Below the pieces are notes generated by a model that saw only the letters and a list, made by a program, of their open reading frames with translations, was not told the DNA's origin and did no database searches. A stretch of 64,000 nucleotides of DNA from Alloalcanivorax xenomutans. GTDB taxonomy: Bacteria; Pseudomonadota; Gammaproteobacteria; Pseudomonadales; Alcanivoracaceae. Position numbers and translations under genes: made by a program. The DNA lies in the NCBI RefSeq assembly GCF_900217905.1, contig NZ_OBMO01000007.1, positions 121,736 to 185,735 of the forward strand, given 5' to 3'. Below, piece after piece: positions 27,041-34,690 of this stretch (position 1 is the first letter of the stretch; every line of letters starts with the position of its first letter).

Positions 27041-27208
27041 GATGGTTTCCCTTTGGCGGCAATAGGACAAGAAAGTTTCCATTGTAGGGGAAGTGGGGAT
27101 CGGGTACAGCGAGGGCGAACCGGTCCCGGGGAAAGGATCAATGGTTCCGTCCGCCAGCCGAATGCTCTATAACGAGGGGCTGTTGCATAACGATAGCGGA
27201 GAGAGCTT

Positions 27209-28372
27209 GTGTCTGAACGGCCCATATCAGAACGGGGAGCAGAACGGAGAGCAGAGCGGACAGCCGAGGTCGACCCGGAGGGCTTGCTGGAGTATTCCGT
27301 GGTCTTCACCGACCGCTCCCTGAACCATATGTCCCAGGCTTTCCAGGCGGTAATGCGGGATATTTCCGGGACCCTGCGGCAGGTCTACAACGCCGCCTCG
27401 GTGGCGGTGGTGCCGGGCGGGGGAAGTTACGGCATGGAGTCGGTGGCCCGTCAATTCGCCACCGGCAAGAAGGTACTGGTGATCCGGAATGGATTTTTCA
27501 GCTATCGCTGGAGCCAGATCTTCGAGATGGGCGCGATCCCCGCCGAGGAGATCGTGATGAAGGCGCGGATGGTGTCCGATCAGCCCCAGGCGCCGTTCGC
27601 CCCGCCCCCCATTGATGAAGTGGTGGCGCGTATTCGCGGCGAAAAGCCGGATCTGGTGTTCGCTCCTCACGTGGAAACCGCCGCCGGCCTGCTGTTACCG
27701 GATGACTACCTGCAAGCCGTGGCCGCCGCGGTGCACGAACATGGGGGTCTGTTTGTCCTGGACTGCATCGCCTCGGGGACGTTGTGGGTGGATATGGCCG
27801 CCAACGGTGTCGACATCCTGATCAGCGCGCCGCAAAAAGGCTGGAGCTCCTCACCGTGCAGCGCCCTGGTGATGTTCGGTGAAGAGGCGGCCAAACGTCT
27901 GGAACAAACGCAAAGCACCAGTTTCGCCATGGATCTGCTCAAATGGCGGCGGATCATGGAAGCCTACGAAAACGGTGGTCATGCCTACCATGCCACCATG
28001 CCCACCGACGCCTTGCGCAAATTCCGCGATGCCATGCTGGAAACCCGGGACGCCGGCTTTGAAGCGGTCCGCGAGAAGCAATGGGAGCTGGGGCGCCGGG
28101 TACGGGAGCTGTTCGCGGAACGGGGGCTGGCCAGTGTGGCGGCGCCGGGATTCGAAGCGCCTGGTGTGGTGGTGTGCTACACCGAGGACGACGGGATGCA
28201 CAACGGCAGCAAATTCATTGCCAAGGGGTTGCAGACCGCCGCCGGTGTACCGCTGATGTGCGATGAACCGGCCGGATTCAAGACTTTCCGCGTGGGCCTG
28301 TTCGGCCTGGATAAACTGGGTGACGTGGACCGGGCGGTGCGGCGTTTGGCCGAGGCGTTGGACAACATTTAA
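27209..28372 (+). CDS. Class V aminotransferase (serine/alanine-glyoxylate type)
   Basis: This encodes 387 residues with a GTG start after GGAGAG. The PLP-binding Lys is probably Lys210 in SAPQKGWSSSPC; the cofactor-contacting Asp is in VLDCIAS. The overall layout matches fold-type I class V aminotransferases that use glyoxylate or pyruvate. The first 20 residues (SERGAERRAERTAE) are a low-complexity charged repeat encoded by imperfect tandem DNA repeats, which is unusual. It is divergent from the 2-hydroxyacid dehydrogenase; together they could interconvert serine, hydroxypyruvate and glycerate. Confidence 0.85.
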   Translation: MSERPISERGAERRAERTAEVDPEGLLEYSVVFTDRSLNHMSQAFQAVMRDISGTLRQVYNAASVAVVPGGGSYGMESVARQFATGKKVLVIRNGFFSYRWSQIFEMGAIPAEEIVMKARMVSDQPQAPFAPPPIDEVVARIRGEKPDLVFAPHVETAAGLLLPDDYLQAVAAAVHEHGGLFVLDCIASGTLWVDMAANGVDILISAPQKGWSSSPCSALVMFGEEAAKRLEQTQSTSFAMDLLKWRRIMEAYENGGHAYHATMPTDALRKFRDAMLETRDAGFEAVREKQWELGRRVRELFAERGLASVAAPGFEAPGVVVCYTEDDGMHNGSKFIAKGLQTAAGVPLMCDEPAGFKTFRVGLFGLDKLGDVDRAVRRLAEALDNI

Positions 28373-28468
28373 CGATCCGATGCGGTAATCATGATGTCGC
28401 GCAAGGACAAGTCGGCGTAATTGGTATACCCTTTCTCGCACTTTGTATACGCGTGCGGAGGTTCCAAT

Positions 28469-28918
28469 ATGCTGAAAGTCCTGACCAGCAGTGTTTTGCT
28501 GCTCATGAGTGTGTATGCCTACGCCGGCGCCGATGCGATCCAGGGTATCTGGGAAACGGAAGATGGCGGCTACGTCTATATCCACCCGGAAGGCGACACC
28601 TGGGTGGGTACCGCGGTGGGTTCCCGGGACGGTGAGCACCGTTACGACAACGAGAACCCCGATGAAGAACTGCGTGGCCGCCGGCTGCTCGGCGTGGATG
28701 TGGTCACCGGCCTGAAGTACGACGGCGATGATCGTTGGGACGATGGCAAGGTCTACTCACCGGATAACGGCAAAACCTACGATCTGAGTGCTGAACTGAA
28801 GGATCAGGATACTCTGAAGGTGCGCGGTTACATTGGTGTCAGCCTGCTTGGCCGCAGCCAGACCTGGCAGCGCATCGATGAAAGCGCGCCTCATGTGCAG
28901 AAGGAATTTCTGCAGTAG
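28469..28918 (+). CDS. DUF2147 periplasmic protein
   Basis: This encodes 149 residues with a clear Sec signal peptide (about 1-19, cleavage near AYAGA). The mature part is a small beta-rich domain (IQGIWETEDGGYVYIHPEG, GRRLLGVDVVTGLKYDGDDRWDDGKVYSPDNGKTY) matching DUF2147 proteins. ATG 28469 follows GCGGAGG. Function of the family is not established. It is separated from a convergent tetR gene by a REP-like palindrome. Confidence 0.85.
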   Translation: MLKVLTSSVLLLMSVYAYAGADAIQGIWETEDGGYVYIHPEGDTWVGTAVGSRDGEHRYDNENPDEELRGRRLLGVDVVTGLKYDGDDRWDDGKVYSPDNGKTYDLSAELKDQDTLKVRGYIGVSLLGRSQTWQRIDESAPHVQKEFLQ

Positions 28919-28936
28919 TGCCCGGATCTTTAGCAA

Positions 28937-29005
28937 CTGTAGGAGCCAGCCCTGTTGGCGAATTTTTCTCCAGACCCTATTCGTCAGCAGGGCTGGCTCC
29001 TACAG
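28937..29005. repeat. REP-like palindrome
   Basis: The 18-bp arms CTGTAGGAGCCAGCCCTG (28937-28954) and its exact complement (28988-29005) enclose a smaller imperfect pair, TTGGCGAAT/ATTCGTCAG. It lies between two convergent gene ends and could act as a bidirectional terminator. It belongs with other GTAGGAGC-headed repeats in this window. Confidence 0.85.
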
Positions 29006-29021
29006 CGGCGTCGGACTCCGG

Positions 29022-29633
29022 TTAATCCTCCTTCCTCAATTCCCCTTCCACGAAGTGCGCGACCATGTCGCCCAGCCCCTTGACCAGTTCCTCGAAACCG
29101 ATGGTGGGATTGGGTTCGCTCAGATAGCGCAGTACCGTGAAGACGCCGCCATTGATCATGATATAGCCCATGGCCGGCAGATTGCCCAGACGCGCCAGTT
29201 GCGGGTGATGAATCACATACTGCAATAGCAGGTTCATCAGCAGCCGCTGGATCGGCTCCATGTGATTGCGGGGCGCGAAGTAGGCGGCGTAGCTCATGTA
29301 ACGCAGATAGCGGCCCTGGTTTTTTTCCAGCAGATCCCGGAACCCGAACAATAATTCCTTGATCAGGTCGCGGATTTCCATCCTCACCAGCGCCGGTGTC
29401 ATCGGTTCCACCATGGCCACGACCTCCGCCACCATATGGTGGTGCATGGCTTCGAACACCTCCTCCTTATTGGCGAAGTATTCGTAAAGTGAGCCAACGC
29501 TTACTCCCGCCAGATCCGCTATATGGCGCGTGGTCGTGCCCTGCACCCCGTGCTCCGACAAGGACAGGAAGCCAGCCTCGACAATGGCATTGACGGTGGC
29601 TTTGGCGCGCGGCTGGCGGGGCGTGCGTGGCAT
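29022..29633 (-). CDS. TetR-family transcriptional regulator
   Basis: This encodes 203 residues. The HTH is at about 25-60 (GTTTRHIADLAGVSVGSLYEYFANKEEVFEAM), followed by a helical ligand domain. ATG 29633 follows GAGGAG. It is divergent from the SDR/di-iron/monooxygenase genes and the shared gap holds an imperfect palindrome (29702-29720), so it probably represses that locus and responds to a substrate of it. Inducer unknown. Confidence 0.87.
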   Translation of the reverse strand: MPRTPRQPRAKATVNAIVEAGFLSLSEHGVQGTTTRHIADLAGVSVGSLYEYFANKEEVFEAMHHHMVAEVVAMVEPMTPALVRMEIRDLIKELLFGFRDLLEKNQGRYLRYMSYAAYFAPRNHMEPIQRLLMNLLLQYVIHHPQLARLGNLPAMGYIMINGGVFTVLRYLSEPNPTIGFEELVKGLGDMVAHFVEGELRKED

Positions 29634-29701
29634 CTGAGCTCCTCATTGGCGTTAGCGGCGGGAATCCGAATTGAATCCGAACAAACAGTCGGCTTAATTT
29701 G

Positions 29702-29720
29702 CCATTACTGAATGTAACGG
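29702..29720. promoter_or_regulatory. Operator candidate between tetR and the SDR gene
   Basis: CCATTAC-TGAAT-GTAACGG is an inverted repeat with one mismatch in the divergent promoter region, about 30 bases upstream of the SDR start. A role as TetR site is inferred from symmetry and position. Confidence 0.42.
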
Positions 29721-29752
29721 TCAATTTGTCATCGTTGTCGCGAGGAGCCGGC

Positions 29753-30598
29753 ATGCCCCAACAACATTTGTCCCATGGCGCCCGCGCGGTGGTAACCGGA
29801 GCAGGTAGCGGCATTGGTCGTGCGTTCGCGCTGGCTTTGGCCAAGCGTGGAGGCCGTGTGGTCTGCGCCGATCTGAATATGGCCGCCGCCGAGGATACGG
29901 TGGCGATCATCGAACGGGCGGGTGGCCACGGTCTGGCTGTGTCCTGCGACGTGTCCGAGCTGGCGGCGGTGGAACGCCTTGCCGCTGAGGCCGTCGACTG
30001 GTTCGGCGAGTCTCCCAATCTGGTGATCAACAACGCCGGCGTCGGCGCCGGCGGCAAGGCCATCGGCGATATGTCGATGGCGGACTGGAAGTGGGTGCTG
30101 GATGTGAATATGTGGGGCGTGATCCACGGTTGCCACGTGTTCACACCGTTGCTGCGCGAGCTGCCGCGGGCGGGCGTGATCAATGTCTGTTCCACCGCCA
30201 GCTTCGCCGCCGCGCCGCGCATGGGCGCTTACAACACCAGCAAGGCCGCGGTGCTGGCGCTGTCGGAAACCCTGGCGGCGGAAAACGCCGGCAGCGGTCT
30301 GCGCGTGACCGCGCTGTGTCCCACCGTGGTGAAAACCAACATCTTCAGCGCTGGCCGTATCGATCAGGCGCTTACCCCGTTCATGGACCGGATTATCTCG
30401 CTCACCGGCGTATCCGCCGAGAGTGTGGCGGCCACGACTCTGAAAGCCCTCGATCGTGGCCGCTTCTATGTCATGCCGCAATTTGATGCCCGGCTGATCT
30501 GGCGTGCCAAACGCTTCCTGCCGGTGACCTACACCCGTGGCGCCAGCCTGCTAGGCAGGCTGGTCAGCGAACGCCTCAAAACCAACCCGGCTCAGTAA
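29753..30598 (+). CDS. Short-chain dehydrogenase/reductase
   Basis: This encodes 281 residues from ATG 29753 with GAGGAG upstream. Classical SDR features: TGAGSGIG for cofactor binding, NNAGVG, and the active-site set with Ser in CSTASFAA and YNTSK (Tyr/Lys). Asp after the second strand (CADLNM) suggests NAD(H) preference. It is the first of three genes likely transcribed together with a ferritin-like di-iron protein and a Baeyer-Villiger monooxygenase. An alcohol/ketone interconversion feeding the monooxygenase is a reasonable inference. Confidence 0.87.
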   Translation: MPQQHLSHGARAVVTGAGSGIGRAFALALAKRGGRVVCADLNMAAAEDTVAIIERAGGHGLAVSCDVSELAAVERLAAEAVDWFGESPNLVINNAGVGAGGKAIGDMSMADWKWVLDVNMWGVIHGCHVFTPLLRELPRAGVINVCSTASFAAAPRMGAYNTSKAAVLALSETLAAENAGSGLRVTALCPTVVKTNIFSAGRIDQALTPFMDRIISLTGVSAESVAATTLKALDRGRFYVMPQFDARLIWRAKRFLPVTYTRGASLLGRLVSERLKTNPAQ

Positions 30599-30627
30599 CA
30601 GGCCCACTCAGTAACAGGAGAGCCAAA

Positions 30628-31557
30628 ATGGCGAATATCGATCTGGATAAAATGCTGGCCAAGGTGAAAAGCAGCCAGTGGGCGTTGGCGGACATTGATT
30701 GGGACGCCCCTGGCGCGGACCTGATCACCGAAGAACAGTGGCCGAAACTGAAAGCGTTCATGGCCGACCTGATGTGGATCGAACATGTGGGCGCCCGCGG
30801 TTTCGCCGCTATGGCCAAGAAGGCGCCCGATGACACCCTCAAGCAAATCTATACCTATTTCCACGCCGAGGAGCAGCGCCACGCCAATGCGGAAATGGCA
30901 CTGATGAAACGGTGGGGCATGCTCGATGGCGATGAGCTGCCGGAACCCAACAAGAACCTGAAGCTGGTGATCCAATGGCTGGATAAATACAGCGATGACA
31001 TGCCGCTGGAAGTGCTGGGGTCGGTAATCCCGATGCTGGAGATTGCCCTGGATGGCGCGCTGTGCACCTTCCTGCTGGATACCGTGGACGATCCGGTGTG
31101 TCACCAGGCGTTTGCCCGTATCAACGACGATGAATCCCGGCATCTGGGGGTTGGCTTCCACGTTCTGGAAATGCAGGGGCGCGGTGACCTCTACATCAAG
31201 GCATTGAAAACCGTGGCCACGGTGCTCGATCCACGTCTGATTCTCGGCATCGCGTCCTATGTGCCGCTGCTGAATCGCATGCGTGACAACGTGGTGGCCA
31301 TGGGGCTGAGCGAAGAGAAGCTCTATGCCTGCATGAAAAAGTTCGAGCGCATCGGCGGACGCACCGCGCAGGGGCGCCGCAATCCCTGGTATCAAATCAT
31401 CAGCCGCCACGGCCGCATGGTGGTGAACCGCGATAACCGCGCTTATCACGCTCCGGTGGATCTGATGGTCCGGTTGACGGATTACATTCCGGAGCGGCTC
31501 ATGCCCTCGCGAGTGCCCACCTGGGTCAAGGGCATCAGCTACCGGCCCACCGCCTGA
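30628..31557 (+). CDS. Ferritin-like di-iron protein, unassigned
   Basis: This encodes 309 residues with CAGGAG upstream of the start. It contains a complete set of carboxylate-bridged di-iron ligands: Glu52, Glu82-x-x-His85, Glu138, and Glu169-x-x-His172, spread over four helices. Proteins of this type include N-oxygenases, desaturases and small oxygenases, but I do not recognise a named subfamily. The C-terminal 90 residues are basic and may associate with membrane or partner. It lies between the SDR and the flavin monooxygenase, suggesting an oxidative step in the same pathway. Confidence 0.75.
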   Translation: MANIDLDKMLAKVKSSQWALADIDWDAPGADLITEEQWPKLKAFMADLMWIEHVGARGFAAMAKKAPDDTLKQIYTYFHAEEQRHANAEMALMKRWGMLDGDELPEPNKNLKLVIQWLDKYSDDMPLEVLGSVIPMLEIALDGALCTFLLDTVDDPVCHQAFARINDDESRHLGVGFHVLEMQGRGDLYIKALKTVATVLDPRLILGIASYVPLLNRMRDNVVAMGLSEEKLYACMKKFERIGGRTAQGRRNPWYQIISRHGRMVVNRDNRAYHAPVDLMVRLTDYIPERLMPSRVPTWVKGISYRPTA

Positions 31558-31609
31558 GCCCGGATGCGCCATCCACTATCCGATTGTCTGATACATTGAA
31601 CGGACCGCC

Positions 31610-33277
31610 ATGAGCAACGAGAACGAGCAGAATCAGAACACCACCGCGCCGGCTCCAGCGGCGAAAAAGAAAAAGGCCGCCACCCGCAAGGCGGCAGCCA
31701 GGCCAGCTGCGAAAAAAGCCGCGGTGAAGCGTAAAGCCACGGCACGGAAGAAAGCCGTGGCCGCCAAATCCAGCCGCCGTAGCGACGCGCAAAGCAAACG
31801 CAATGCGGTGAAAGAGGCGTCCGTGGTCATCGTGGGCGCTGGTTTCGCCGGTCTGGGCATGGCGATCCGGCTTCGTCAGGCGGGCGTGGATGATTTCGTG
31901 CTGTTGGAGCGTGCCGACAAGGTGGGCGGCACCTGGCGCGACAACACCTACCCCGGCGCCGCCTGTGATATTCCCTCCCACCTTTATTCCTACTCTTTCG
32001 CGCCGAATCCACATTGGTCCCGGCATTTTTCCGGCAGTGCCGAGATCCTGGGTTACATCGAGCACTTGGTGAAACAGTACGGTTTGCGCGACAAGATTCA
32101 CTTCCAGCAGGACGTCACCGATGCGCGCTTCGATGAAACGAAAGGCCAATGGCGCGTGGATACCCGCCAGGGTGATGTCTGGCAGGGGCGGGCGGTGGTC
32201 ATGGCTCAGGGGCCGCTTTCCAATGCCAGCTTTCCGGACATCGAAGGTCTGACGGACTTTAAAGGCAAGCGCATCCACAGTGCCCGCTGGGACCACGATT
32301 ACGATTTCTCCGGCAAGCGGGTGGCGGTGATCGGCACCGGCGCCAGCGCGGTGCAGATCATTCCGGAATTGGCGAAAACCGCTGGTACTCTGAAAGTGTT
32401 TCAACGTACTCCGGCCTGGGTGATTCCACGCCCGGATTACGCCACTCCGGATTGGAACAAGGCGCTGTTCGAGAAACTGCCGCTGACCCGTAAGGCCATG
32501 CGCCAGGCGTTGTACTGGACGCATGAAACCATGGCGCTGGCGGTGATCTGGAATTCGCCGCTGACCCGTCTGGCGGAGCGGCTCAGCCTGACGCACCTGC
32601 GTAGCCAGGTGAAGGACGACTGGATGCGCCGGCAATTGACGCCGGATTTCCGCATCGGCTGCAAGCGGGTCTTGCTCTCCAATGATTACTACCCTGCTCT
32701 GCAGAGGGACAACGTGGACCTGATCACCTGGCCCATCGCCCGCATCGCCGAGAACGGCGTCCGCACCTGTGATGGCATTGAGCACCAGTTCGACTGCATC
32801 GTCTTCGCCACCGGTTTTGATGTGCCCAAGAGTGGCACGCCGTTCCCGATCCGTGGTCTCAATGGTCGCGAGCTTGGGGAGGAATGGTCCGGCGGCGCGC
32901 GGGCCTACAAGAGCGTCAGTGTGGCCGGTTATCCGAACCTGTTCTTTACCTTCGGGCCCAACTCCGGTCCTGGCCATAATTCGGCGCTGGTGTACATGGA
33001 AGCGCAACTGGACTATGCGGTAGAGGGTATTCGCCGCATTCTCGATCATGACCTGAAGATCCTTGATGTGCGCGAGAGTGTGCAGCAGCGCCATAATCGT
33101 CATTTGCAAAAGCGGCTGGCCCGGACCAACTGGAACTCCGGGTGTAAAAGCTGGTATCTGACGGAGGATGGCTATAACGCCACCATGTACCCGGGCTTCG
33201 CCAGCCAGTACCGCCGTCAGATGTCCCGGTTCGTGGATCAGCACTATCGGCGGGTGCCGCAAACCGGGAGCGCGTGA
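31610..33277 (+). CDS. Baeyer-Villiger flavin monooxygenase with histone H1-like tail
   Basis: This encodes 555 residues. Residues 72-555 form a class B flavoprotein monooxygenase: FAD motif GAGFAG (76-81), type I BVMO fingerprint FKG...H...WD (217-228), and NADPH motif GTGASA (about 242). Such enzymes insert oxygen next to a ketone. Residues 17-57 are almost only Lys, Ala and Arg (AAKKKKAATRKAAARPAAKK), like histone H1 or AlgP tails, which is atypical for BVMOs. It is the third gene of the TetR-controlled locus. Substrate unknown. Confidence 0.88.
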   Translation: MSNENEQNQNTTAPAPAAKKKKAATRKAAARPAAKKAAVKRKATARKKAVAAKSSRRSDAQSKRNAVKEASVVIVGAGFAGLGMAIRLRQAGVDDFVLLERADKVGGTWRDNTYPGAACDIPSHLYSYSFAPNPHWSRHFSGSAEILGYIEHLVKQYGLRDKIHFQQDVTDARFDETKGQWRVDTRQGDVWQGRAVVMAQGPLSNASFPDIEGLTDFKGKRIHSARWDHDYDFSGKRVAVIGTGASAVQIIPELAKTAGTLKVFQRTPAWVIPRPDYATPDWNKALFEKLPLTRKAMRQALYWTHETMALAVIWNSPLTRLAERLSLTHLRSQVKDDWMRRQLTPDFRIGCKRVLLSNDYYPALQRDNVDLITWPIARIAENGVRTCDGIEHQFDCIVFATGFDVPKSGTPFPIRGLNGRELGEEWSGGARAYKSVSVAGYPNLFFTFGPNSGPGHNSALVYMEAQLDYAVEGIRRILDHDLKILDVRESVQQRHNRHLQKRLARTNWNSGCKSWYLTEDGYNATMYPGFASQYRRQMSRFVDQHYRRVPQTGSA

Positions 33278-33460
33278 GTCGGGGGCTCTTATCAGGGAGG
33301 GAGAGCCTCGGAGCCGCCGTTTGGGCCGCCCGGGCGGCGCTCCGCTTGGCAGCGAATCGGCGCAGGGGCTCGCCAATGCACGTTCGAGGGTTATAAGCGG
33401 TTTACGTATACTCTCTGAAACACGGCGCTAACGGGCCTTGATACGAGAACAGGCATCAGG
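33278..33460. other. Short intergenic stretch
   Basis: It contains an imperfect GC-rich inverted repeat (GGAGCCGCC to GGCGCTCC, about 33310-33345) after the monooxygenase and a TATACT hexamer (33407-33412) that could serve the next gene. Nothing else is evident. Confidence 0.35.
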
Positions 33461-34012
33461 ATGGAGCACATGGGGCAACGCTTCAAACACATCGCGGACA
33501 GTGCTCTGGAACCCTGTGAAGGCACGGTCTGTCATCATTGCGAGCGTGACGACCGTCCGATCTTCGAATACTCCGGCCGAATTGTTGATCCGAAACTGGC
33601 CGCCGATCCGGCTCTGGCCGAGGAAGAACCGGAGGTGTCGGAGTTATGTGCCGACTGTATTCTCGGCGGTAATGTGGTGAGTGACATGGATGACCGTTTG
33701 CGCGCCTTGGTCGACAAACTCTCCGATTCGCGGCGGCTATGGCGGGAGTTTCAGCAGTTGCCGGAGATTCCGCTGTTTATGCAGGGGTTCGACTGGCCTT
33801 TGTGTTGCGATGATTGGTGTGAGTTCGTCGGTTGCGCGGAAAACCACCAGAGTCTGATCGAACGCCACGAGCAATCCCGCGCCTGGGATCGGGGGCCCAC
33901 CTCCTATCGCCGTGATTTCAGGAGAGACGGGGCTCCCGAATCCCTGCGGGAAATTTCGTTCTTCCGCTGCCACCATTGCCGGCGGGAAACGCACATCGAC
34001 CAGTTCACCTGA
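33461..34012 (+). CDS. CbrC/UPF0167-like protein
   Basis: This encodes 183 residues with two Cys pairs at each end (CHHCERD near residue 24, CADC near 63, CHHC near 174) that suggest zinc binding. The sequence FDWPLCCDDWCEFVG and the overall arrangement resemble CbrC (UPF0167), a family tied to colicin E2 tolerance in E. coli. The assignment is by pattern only. ATG 33470 is an alternative start with GGAG closer to it. Its stop is next to the convergent ccdB gene. Confidence 0.6.
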   Translation: MEHMGQRFKHIADSALEPCEGTVCHHCERDDRPIFEYSGRIVDPKLAADPALAEEEPEVSELCADCILGGNVVSDMDDRLRALVDKLSDSRRLWREFQQLPEIPLFMQGFDWPLCCDDWCEFVGCAENHQSLIERHEQSRAWDRGPTSYRRDFRRDGAPESLREISFFRCHHCRRETHIDQFT

Positions 34013-34026
34013 TTCGAATGTCCCAC

Positions 34027-34344
34027 TCAAATACCGGTAACCGCGAAATCCAGGGCCGCGATGATGTTTTCCCTGAAATGCGCAAGAGAACCGACGGGGG
34101 CATCGAGACGCTTCACCGGCAGGGAAGAAATCTGAGGTGTCAGCAACAGTAGCACCTCATCTTCAAAATGGATTTCCGGGGTCAGTCCCCGCATGGCCTG
34201 GTCGCCAAAGGCAGAGCGCTTGGCCAACGGAATGACGATACGCGTGGCCAGATCCTCCAGAATGGGACTCTGTATATCCACCAGGTAGGGGTAGAGGGCT
34301 CGGCTGGTATTGCTCGGATTGCGGTAAACGTCGAACTGGGCCAT
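34027..34344 (-). CDS. ccdB: Type II toxin CcdB
   Basis: This encodes 105 residues, the length of the chromosomal Vibrio fischeri CcdB. YPYLVDIQSPILEDLATRIVIPL and the C-terminal ALDFAVTGI align with CcdB toxins, which poison DNA gyrase. The F-plasmid Trp before the terminal Gly-Ile is Thr here, as I recall for the Vibrio protein. The ATG overlaps the ccdA stop by one base (TGATG), so translation is coupled. Likely active, but not shown by sequence alone. Confidence 0.88.
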   Translation of the reverse strand: MAQFDVYRNPSNTSRALYPYLVDIQSPILEDLATRIVIPLAKRSAFGDQAMRGLTPEIHFEDEVLLLLTPQISSLPVKRLDAPVGSLAHFRENIIAALDFAVTGI

Positions 34345-34589
34345 CAAAATTCCCGAAACTCATCTCCGAAACAGCCGTGCTGCTCAACGCTCTCGTTATA
34401 CTTCCTGATTGCTGCCCGGTTCTCCTCGACCCAGCGGGCGCCCTCGTGCCGGGCCAGTTCTTCCTTGAGTGCCCTCTCCAAAGTGGCCGACAAATTGATA
34501 TTGAGCGCCCGGGTCTTCTTGAGAAGGTCGCTGTTGATGGACAAATTAGCTGCTTTTTTGGGGGCCGTGGTGTCGTAAATTTCGTGCAT
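34344..34589 (-). CDS. ccdA: Antitoxin CcdA
   Basis: This encodes 81 residues from ATG 34589, preceded by GGAGG at ideal spacing. Longer in-frame starts are less likely. It has an N-terminal ribbon-helix-helix region (ANLSINSDLLKKTRALNINLSATLERALKEEL) for operator binding and a C-terminal acidic/helical segment (ARWVEENRAAIRKYNESVEQHG) that matches the CcdB-binding tail of CcdA. It forms the first gene of a two-gene toxin-antitoxin operon and should autorepress it with CcdB. Confidence 0.88.
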   Translation of the reverse strand: MHEIYDTTAPKKAANLSINSDLLKKTRALNINLSATLERALKEELARHEGARWVEENRAAIRKYNESVEQHGCFGDEFREF

Positions 34590-34690
34590 TGCAGCCTCCA
34601 TGGGAGCTGTGGGTAACGTTCCTGAAGTGTATGCGCATTGGTGTGCGCATACAAGGCGCTGACCGCGGAGCACTCCGCCGTCGCCAGACA

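Noticed and set aside
33310..33345. GC-rich inverted repeat after the BVMO gene as a terminator
   Set aside because: Stem is imperfect with a long loop and there is no T run; kept only as a note in the intergenic entry.
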